Below, in pieces: positions 59,146 to 64,000 of a DNA stretch of 64,000 nt. The stretch spans positions 186,001-250,000 of the forward strand of contig CAKUXV010000003.1 in assembly GCA_934700895.1 (NCBI GenBank). Direction: 5' to 3'. Position 1 is the stretch's first letter. Every line of letters starts with the position of its first letter. The position numbers and the translations under genes were made by a program. The notes under the pieces are model-generated. The model searched no databases, was not told the DNA's origin, and worked only from the letters and a program-made list of their open reading frames with translations. The stretch comes from an uncultured Bacilli bacterium (GTDB lineage Bacteria > Bacillota_I > Bacilli_A > RFN20 > CAG-826).

Positions 59146-59187
59146 CCCCCATTCCCTTTTTAAGGGGATGGCATTATCATTACGGCA
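59146..59187 (+). promoter_or_regulatory. promoter/palindrome element upstream of the regulator gene (copy 2)
   Basis: Contains CCCTTTTTAAGGGG, -35-like TTCCCT (59152) and TATCAT (59175-59180), then seven bases to ATG 59188. It nearly repeats 50414-50450 in front of the kinase gene. Confidence 0.65.
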
Positions 59188-60780
59188 ATGTATAAACTCA
59201 TTTACGCGGACGATGAGGAAGCCACGCGCAGCCGTTTAGCTTCCGTTTTAAAGGATAATTCCGACTTCGAAGTGCTAGGATGCTATGAAAATGGCTACGA
59301 TGCTTTGGAAGCGGCGGGATCCTTCAATGATTTAGACGTTTTGATCACAGACATCAAAATGCCTTTCGTCTCTGGCTTAGAACTCGCGAAAACCCTAAAA
59401 GAAACTCACCCCTTACTTCAGGTCATCATTCTCAGCGGTTACGATGATTTTGATTATGCCAAGCAGGCGATTGATTTGGACTGCGTGGCTTATTTGTCCA
59501 AGCCGTTATTAAAAGCAGAACTTTCGGCGGCTTTAACTAAAGCCAAAGATCGTTTGGATCAATTCGCCAAGGTTCAACAAGATGACCGGGTAAGCGAAGA
59601 ACGGCGAGACGCTTTCTTAAAAGCGGAACGGAATACGGATTTATTGCGCCTTTCCACCTTGAAGGAAATTCCCCCCAAATTCCTTGAAAAACTGAAAACG
59701 GATGGCATTGTCATTCACGATACGGATTTCCTTCTTTTGGCTTTATTTGATTCCGACCGCGAAGAGGATAGCCTTAATTATGACTCTTTGGAAACAGCCC
59801 GTTTTGTTTTGGAACAGGGCCTAACCTCCGCGTTTGGTTCTAGCATCCCCTTTTTCACCTTTGAACCTTCGAGCTCTTTAGGCGTTTTGTTTGTTTCTCC
59901 TAATCCTTTTGAAAAAGATTTGATCGAAAGCAAACTTGCCTTCCTTCTCGCCTCTTTAAAACGGGCTTCGGGACTCAGCTTCTCCGTGGGCGTCAGTGAA
60001 TCTGCCTCCCCCAAAGAAGAAGGGTTCTCCTACCGTAAATTGTTCCGCCACACCAAATGGGCCTTAGGATTCCGCGCGATTATGGGCGACGAGCTCGTCT
60101 TGTTCTACGATGACCTTGCTTTGCAGCAAAAGAATTTTGGCAAAGTGGATGAAAACGACTTCAAAGACATTTCCTATGCCGTGCTTTATGGCAAGGAAGA
60201 AGAAGCCAAAGAGATGGTGGACCGCTTGCTAGACAATGTCTTCAGCCTCCGTTTCAAGGACAGCTATTTGCTGGTCCTCAACACTCTTCTCGATGCCTTG
60301 CTAAAAAGCTGCATTGCCTTAGACCAACTCTACGGCCAATACAAAACCCACATGGATTTGCTTTCCGATCTTTATGCGAAAAAAGGAAAAGAGGGGACCC
60401 GCGCCTTCTTCTTTGACCTCATTGCCGAGATTGTCACGATCAATAGCGGCGTCCGTACCTTTGGGATCGATGGGGCATTCACCCGTATGGTTCAATATAT
60501 GGAAGCCCATTATGAAAACCCGAGTTTGACCGTTGATGAAGTAGCAAAATGCCTTGGTTATTCTTCCTCCTACGTTTTTGCCTTATTTAAAAAACACGGG
60601 ACTTCCTTCACCAAAACTTTAACGAAAAAGAGAATGGAAGAAGCCAAACTCCTTTTGGCCGACCCCAATAAAAAGATGGCGGAAATCGCCTCTCAAGTCG
60701 GGTACGAGGACCCCTATTATTTCTCCCACTGCTTTAAGAAATATTTTGGCATGTCGCCTTTAGAATATCGAAAGCAATAA
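59188..60780 (+). CDS. YesN-type response regulator (receiver plus AraC helix-turn-helix)
   Basis: A 530-residue regulator. The receiver domain (1-120) has the acidic pair Asp-Asp-Glu-Glu at 8-11, phospho-acceptor Asp in Leu-Ile-Thr-Asp-Ile-Lys-Met-Pro near 54, and Lys in Leu-Ser-Lys-Pro near 104. A long middle region precedes an AraC-type double helix-turn-helix at about 425-530 ending Lys-Lys-Tyr-Phe-Gly-Met-Ser-Pro-Leu-Glu-Tyr-Arg. It is the natural partner of the YesM-type kinase at 50552 and would activate the Mgl-type transporter. Probably translated from a leaderless mRNA. Confidence 0.93.
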   Translation: MYKLIYADDEEATRSRLASVLKDNSDFEVLGCYENGYDALEAAGSFNDLDVLITDIKMPFVSGLELAKTLKETHPLLQVIILSGYDDFDYAKQAIDLDCVAYLSKPLLKAELSAALTKAKDRLDQFAKVQQDDRVSEERRDAFLKAERNTDLLRLSTLKEIPPKFLEKLKTDGIVIHDTDFLLLALFDSDREEDSLNYDSLETARFVLEQGLTSAFGSSIPFFTFEPSSSLGVLFVSPNPFEKDLIESKLAFLLASLKRASGLSFSVGVSESASPKEEGFSYRKLFRHTKWALGFRAIMGDELVLFYDDLALQQKNFGKVDENDFKDISYAVLYGKEEEAKEMVDRLLDNVFSLRFKDSYLLVLNTLLDALLKSCIALDQLYGQYKTHMDLLSDLYAKKGKEGTRAFFFDLIAEIVTINSGVRTFGIDGAFTRMVQYMEAHYENPSLTVDEVAKCLGYSSSYVFALFKKHGTSFTKTLTKKRMEEAKLLLADPNKKMAEIASQVGYEDPYYFSHCFKKYFGMSPLEYRKQ

Positions 60781-60795
60781 GAGGCGCATTCGCCT

Positions 60796-60824
60796 ACAAA
60801 AAAGAACGCCGTTGAAGCGTTCTT
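60796..60824. terminator. bidirectional terminator between the regulator and thioredoxin genes
   Basis: AAGAACGC and GCGTTCTT pair around a 7-nt loop, with a T run on the minus strand. Confidence 0.75.
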
Positions 60825-61129
60825 TATAAGTCGAGGAATCTCTCTAAGCTTCCTTTGGGAAGGTATCCAGAGTTCAAACCCGTCGCATGCCCATCTTGGA
60901 ATTTGATGAGGGTTGGAATCGAATTGATGGAATAAGCTGCTGCTAATTGCTCCACCGCATCGACATCAACGCGAAGAACCTTGATTTCGGGATGTTCTTC
61001 CGCGATTTGGGAAACGATGGGGGCTAGCATTCTGCAGGGGCCGCACCAAGTCGCGTAGAAGTCGACGAGGACAAGCCCGGTGGCAATTTCTTGCTGGAAT
61101 TCTTCAAAGGAATGAATTTCTTTTTCCAT
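60824..61129 (-). CDS. trxA: thioredoxin
   Basis: A 101-residue thioredoxin with the active site Trp28-Cys-Gly-Pro-Cys32 and the cis-proline segment Ser-Ile-Pro-Thr-Leu near 72-76. It reduces disulfides in cytosolic enzymes. A GGAG site precedes the start. The length is standard. Confidence 0.96.
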   Translation of the reverse strand: MEKEIHSFEEFQQEIATGLVLVDFYATWCGPCRMLAPIVSQIAEEHPEIKVLRVDVDAVEQLAAAYSINSIPTLIKFQDGHATGLNSGYLPKGSLERFLDL

Positions 61130-61150
61130 GAGGTATCTCCTTTCGCCTCA

Positions 61151-62059
61151 TTATGCTAGGGAAAAAAGAAGGAAAAGAATAGCGATATGCACCGGGAAAT
61201 AAAGATAGGTGAAGATGCGGAAGGGCTTGGAATCGTAACCCCGTTCCCCGTTATAGAAGGCTAAAATCAAACCACTGAACAAAGCATAGGTCTCTAAAGA
61301 CATGTCCGTCTCAGGGCTAATTTCCCTCCCCGGAGTCACATAGGAAATCCCCCAGAATAAAACGATGACGGTAAGGAGCAAACCCACGCTTAATAAATTG
61401 ATGGCTTTTCTCCCCATGCTTGTTTTTAAAAACAAATCGGGATCGATTTGATTTTCGACAAGCCGTTGGCCGTAGAGGAGCTTTACGAGGCTAGGCGCGT
61501 AGAAGAAACACAAGGCGAGCCCTAAGCCCAGCAAATTATATCCCGCGCGAAGATAACGAGGAAACCAAAGGATGATGTTGTCCTCATGAAAATGGTCGTA
61601 GACCCCGCATCCAAAAGAAATGCCTAGAAAGGCAATCGGAAGGATGGCTAAAAGTTTCTTTGGACCTTTTAACCGCAAGCAAGCAAGGGTTAAGGCCAAG
61701 AAGAAGAGGTCGGTGAAGGGCTCGGGATCTAAACCGTCCGGAGAGAAGAAGCGGTTGGGGAATGCGTAAACCATTAATGTCTCAAAACCCGTGATGGCGA
61801 GATATAGCCCGCCTAAACGGAGAAGGTATTTTTTAAGGTTATGGGTATTGCGGATTCCTTCCGCGAGCATGAAAACAAAGATAGGGAAGGCGATGCGGCC
61901 TAAAATCCGGAAGATGTAGCCGGTTTGATAAGCGGCCGAATCCGTCGAATAAGAGCAAAGGAAAAATCCGATGTGATCTAACGTCATCAAGACGATTCCT
62001 AGAATCTTCAAAACGAATTCGTTCAGGACCAAATGCTGTTTTTTGAATTCTTCGCTCAT
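61151..62059 (-). CDS. TraX-like membrane protein
   Basis: A 302-residue protein with about eight transmembrane helices. Family markers of TraX: Leu-Lys-Ile-Leu-Gly-Ile, Met-Thr-Leu-Asp-His-Ile-Gly near 24-30, Arg-Ile-Leu-Gly-Arg-Ile-Ala-Phe-Pro-Ile-Phe near 50-60, Tyr-Asn-Gly-Glu-Arg-Gly and Phe-Tyr/Phe-Pro-Val-His-Ile near the end. TraX acetylates pilin in F plasmids; chromosomal homologues are probably acyltransferases of unknown target. It overlaps the upstream CPBP gene by 4 bp, so the two are coupled. Confidence 0.85.
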   Translation of the reverse strand: MSEEFKKQHLVLNEFVLKILGIVLMTLDHIGFFLCSYSTDSAAYQTGYIFRILGRIAFPIFVFMLAEGIRNTHNLKKYLLRLGGLYLAITGFETLMVYAFPNRFFSPDGLDPEPFTDLFFLALTLACLRLKGPKKLLAILPIAFLGISFGCGVYDHFHEDNIILWFPRYLRAGYNLLGLGLALCFFYAPSLVKLLYGQRLVENQIDPDLFLKTSMGRKAINLLSVGLLLTVIVLFWGISYVTPGREISPETDMSLETYALFSGLILAFYNGERGYDSKPFRIFTYLYFPVHIAILFLLFSLA

Positions 62060-62934
62060 GCGCCCTCCTGCACCATCATGGTTAAGAAAATGGAAAGAAG
62101 GTTATTGAGGGAATGGGCCGTGAAGCTTGCGGCAATCCCGCCTTTATCGTAAGTAACGGCTAAAACCACCCCGCCGATGATATAGGAGGGGATGTTATAA
62201 AGTTCGACGTAGATATCTTCGGTTCCAATCGCGTTCCATCCAAAATGGATGAGGGCAAAAATAAGGATGGAGAGGACGTATCCCAAAGCCTTGTGAAAAC
62301 GGGAGAAGAAGCTAAATAAACCAACGCGGTAAGCCATTTCTTCGCACCACGGGCCAATAAGCCCGAAAATCAAAACGGATAGAAGGGGATAGGCTACGAT
62401 TAAAGTCCGCAAGGTGCTTTCGTTCGCGTTGTTTTGAAACTCCAGTCCTAAAGAAGTGAGGATGGCGTTGAGAATCACGCTATAGAAGGAATTGGCCATC
62501 AAGGTGACGATGAGGCCACCCACCCCCCAAACATAGGCCTGCCAATGCTTGAAGGAGGAGAAGAACCCTTTCCACGCGTTCCATAATAGCAAGGCCAAAA
62601 TCCCAAAAAGAATCCCATAGGAAATGAAATTCACGGGCCCTTGGAAAGCGGGAGACATCGCGTATTTTAAGATGTCTTCTTGGGTGCACCCGGGGTTTTG
62701 GGTATGGTAAGACCATAGATAAATCTGTTGAATGAAGGAAGCGATGATTTGAAATCCCGCCCAGCCAAGGGCGAAGACGGCTAGTTGTTTTGGCCAGCTT
62801 AAAATCAAATAATGACGGAAGCTTTCCGCCTTGGGGTCGTCGCTTTTTCTGCCACACCCAGGACAAGTGAGGTCCATGGGGTCATGACGTTTCCCACAAT
62901 TGGGACAATGATAGACATGGAAATAAGACTTCAT
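62056..62934 (-). CDS. CPBP-family intramembrane protease with zinc ribbon
   Basis: A 292-residue membrane protein. An N-terminal zinc ribbon (Cys-Pro-Asn-Cys-Gly ... Cys-Pro-Gly-Cys-Gly) is at about 10-28. The CPBP/CAAX-protease motifs follow: Glu-Glu-Met-Ala-Tyr-Arg near 195, His-Phe-Gly-Trp-Asn near 226 and His-Ser-Leu-Asn-Asn near 276. The glutamate-type family includes protein-maturation and bacteriocin-immunity proteases. On the minus strand TAGAAT lies 6 nt before the ATG. Confidence 0.9.
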   Translation of the reverse strand: MKSYFHVYHCPNCGKRHDPMDLTCPGCGRKSDDPKAESFRHYLILSWPKQLAVFALGWAGFQIIASFIQQIYLWSYHTQNPGCTQEDILKYAMSPAFQGPVNFISYGILFGILALLLWNAWKGFFSSFKHWQAYVWGVGGLIVTLMANSFYSVILNAILTSLGLEFQNNANESTLRTLIVAYPLLSVLIFGLIGPWCEEMAYRVGLFSFFSRFHKALGYVLSILIFALIHFGWNAIGTEDIYVELYNIPSYIIGGVVLAVTYDKGGIAASFTAHSLNNLLSIFLTMMVQEGA

Positions 62935-62946
62935 TCCCCTATTCTA
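62935..62946 (-). promoter_or_regulatory. TAGAAT 6 nt before the CPBP ATG
   Basis: Minus-strand TAGAAT (62946-62941), AGGGGA, ATG. The AGGGGA touches the ATG, too close for a ribosome-binding site. Confidence 0.5.
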
Positions 62947-63017
62947 ACACGGAAATCAGGTGGAAAAGCGTTTCTTGCTAAGCCCATCGTTTCCTCTTTC
63001 TATATAATAAAGAAGAT

Positions 63018-63638
63018 ATGCGTTACCCCTCGGCTTCTCAACTTGGAACTTCCTCCCTGCTCCATTCGCGCTTTGAGGCGGTTCTTTATCCTCTTGGCGA
63101 GGAAGCGGAAGTAGGGGCGATTCTTGATTCCTTTAAAAAAGAGCACCCCAAGGCGGATCATTATCCTTATGCCTATATCTATGAAGGCAAGACCAAAAGC
63201 AACGATGACGGGGAGCCAGGAGGAAGCGCGGGCAGGCCCTATACGGAAATTTTGACCAAAAACGGCATTGAGCACGCTTTGATCGTCTGCGCCCGCTATT
63301 TTGGAGGAACGAAACTTGGCGTTGGTAATTTAAGGCGTTGTTTTGTTGAGGCCGCCTTAGATGCGATAAACAAAGCGGAATTTTTAACCCCGGTAGAACG
63401 ATATTGCTATCCTGTTAGTATCGATTATTCCACCTACGATACCTTGAAACGGCTTTCCTCCCGGTACGGATTTTATCTAGAAAAAGAAAAATTTGACGAA
63501 AGAGTTGAAACGCGTCTTGTTAGCAGTGATAAACTGAATAAGACATGGGAGGAGATGGGATTAGGCACCATCCCCTTGCCCGAGCCCGAACGCGTTATCC
63601 AACTAGAGAAATGGAGTCCCAATGATCATTCAAAATAA
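63018..63638 (+). CDS. yigZ: YigZ/IMPACT-family protein
   Basis: A 206-residue protein with the UPF0029/IMPACT signature Asp-Asp-Gly-Glu-Pro-Gly-Gly-Ser-Ala-Gly-Arg-Pro near 61-72 and Ala-Arg-Tyr-Phe-Gly-Gly-Thr-Lys-Leu-Gly near 95-104, followed by a DUF1949-like domain. Related proteins affect ribosome/GCN2 control in eukaryotes; the bacterial role is unknown. TATAAT lies 9 nt before the ATG (63003-63008). It overlaps the next gene by 17 bp. Confidence 0.92.
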   Translation: MRYPSASQLGTSSLLHSRFEAVLYPLGEEAEVGAILDSFKKEHPKADHYPYAYIYEGKTKSNDDGEPGGSAGRPYTEILTKNGIEHALIVCARYFGGTKLGVGNLRRCFVEAALDAINKAEFLTPVERYCYPVSIDYSTYDTLKRLSSRYGFYLEKEKFDERVETRLVSSDKLNKTWEEMGLGTIPLPEPERVIQLEKWSPNDHSK

Positions 63639-64000
63639 TCACTTATACCAAGCAAGAAGAAAACGTCTTTTCAATCGGATGGACGATGGATCCGTCGCCC
63701 TCATTTTTTCCGGAGTCCCCAAGATCAAAAGCGAGGATGAGGACTATCCCTTCGAAGTACAGCATTCCTTCTATTATTTAACGGGCATCGAAGAAGAAGA
63801 TTGCTGCTTGATGCTTGTTTCTAATGCCGGGGAAAGAAAAGAATACCTCTTTGTTCCTCCTTTTGATCCGGTGAAGCAAAAATGGTACGGCAAGCGTCTC
63901 TCCTTAGATGAAGCCTCTCAAATCGCCGGTATCCGCAACGTCTTGGTCAATGGGTCGCTGGAATCGCGCGTAAATGCCGAACTTTGCGGCGCTTATAGCG
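63622..64000 (+). CDS. Xaa-Pro aminopeptidase (aminopeptidase P), N-terminal part, cut by the window end
   Basis: From ATG 63622 the visible 126 residues match the AMP_N domain of aminopeptidase P: Arg-Arg-Lys-Arg-Leu-Phe near 12-17, Ser-Val-Ala-Leu-Ile-Phe-Ser-Gly, Glu-Val-Gln-His-Ser-Phe-Tyr-Tyr-Leu-Thr-Gly near 44-54. The metal-binding M24 catalytic domain lies beyond the window. The start overlaps yigZ by 17 bp. Confidence 0.85.
   Translation, partial: MIIQNNHLYQARRKRLFNRMDDGSVALIFSGVPKIKSEDEDYPFEVQHSFYYLTGIEEEDCCLMLVSNAGERKEYLFVPPFDPVKQKWYGKRLSLDEASQIAGIRNVLVNGSLESRVNAELCGAYS

Noticed and set aside
1..64000. Alternative genetic code with TGA as Trp
   Set aside because: Several intact genes end in TGA at conserved C-termini and overlap the next start as ATGA, and Trp is coded by TGG throughout.

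Overview
The window looks like chromosomal DNA from a low-to-mid-GC Gram-positive gut-type bacterium, most likely a poorly characterised member of the class Bacilli (inference). Supporting signs are many secreted proteins with a lipobox (Leu-x-x-Cys) and no outer-membrane proteins, YesM/YesN-type signalling, MsmK-type and Mgl-type sugar ABC transporters, and strong Shine-Dalgarno sites. TGA is a normal stop codon here (for example the upstream gene ending at 342 and the gene ending at 9612), so the Mollicute code 4 does not apply. Many first-in-operon genes have no Shine-Dalgarno site and instead a TATAAT-like box only 6-8 nt before the start codon, which suggests leaderless mRNAs.

Layout. 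1-2.6 kb: tail of an unidentified gene, trkH, a yqeY-like gene and tRNA-Trp. 2.6-5.3 kb: mobile-element relics (serine recombinase tail, RhuM head), two different four-copy arrays of a 10-bp motif, and an intact Sel1-repeat protein. 5.3-22.6 kb: a Gram-positive polysaccharide-utilisation cluster. It holds an AraC regulator, a complete MalEFGK-like ABC transporter with its own ATPase, two GH43 enzymes (one exported, one cytoplasmic), two exported SGNH esterase-type lipoproteins, a DOMON/CBM9-like lipoprotein and a large surface protein; a third esterase next to it is decayed. Together they would bind, de-esterify and trim an arabinose/xylose-bearing glycan, import the oligosaccharides and finish them inside. 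23-28.1 kb: a gene graveyard of frameshifted pseudogenes and a degenerate IS. 28.2-32.5 kb: TetR plus oleate hydratase, and an AbrB-ABC transporter operon. 32.5-49.2 kb: housekeeping and accessory genes (MATE, TrmH-type methyltransferase, Nudix, Mrp, DJ-1/PfpI, pepT, pepC, MFS, RdgB) and four tRNAs, with a small candidate type I toxin locus near 45.4 kb. 49.2-50.1 kb: a GC-rich, internally deleted IS481-like element. 50.5-60.8 kb: a YesM-like kinase, an extra sugar-binding lipoprotein, an Mgl-type transporter and a YesN-like regulator. 60.8-64 kb: thioredoxin, TraX-like, CPBP protease, YigZ and the start of an aminopeptidase P.

The most unusual locus is the Mgl-type system at 50.5-60.8 kb. 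Its transporter-associated binding protein (53425-54669) appears to be a natural circular permutation: the C-terminal half of a galactose-binding protein comes first and the N-terminal half last, while the neighbouring sensor-type binding protein has normal order. The permease carries an extra N-terminal cytoplasmic coiled coil of about 220 residues, and the MsmK-like ATPase of the other transporter also has an inserted coiled coil. The kinase and regulator genes, 8.7 kb apart, share a nearly identical 37-bp promoter element with a CCCTTTT-AAGGGG palindrome. Other notable items are a pyroglutamyl-peptidase-like protein with Asp at the catalytic Cys position, a DUF3990-HTH fusion, a nuclease-like PBECR candidate, and a beta-sandwich module repeated across several lipoproteins.
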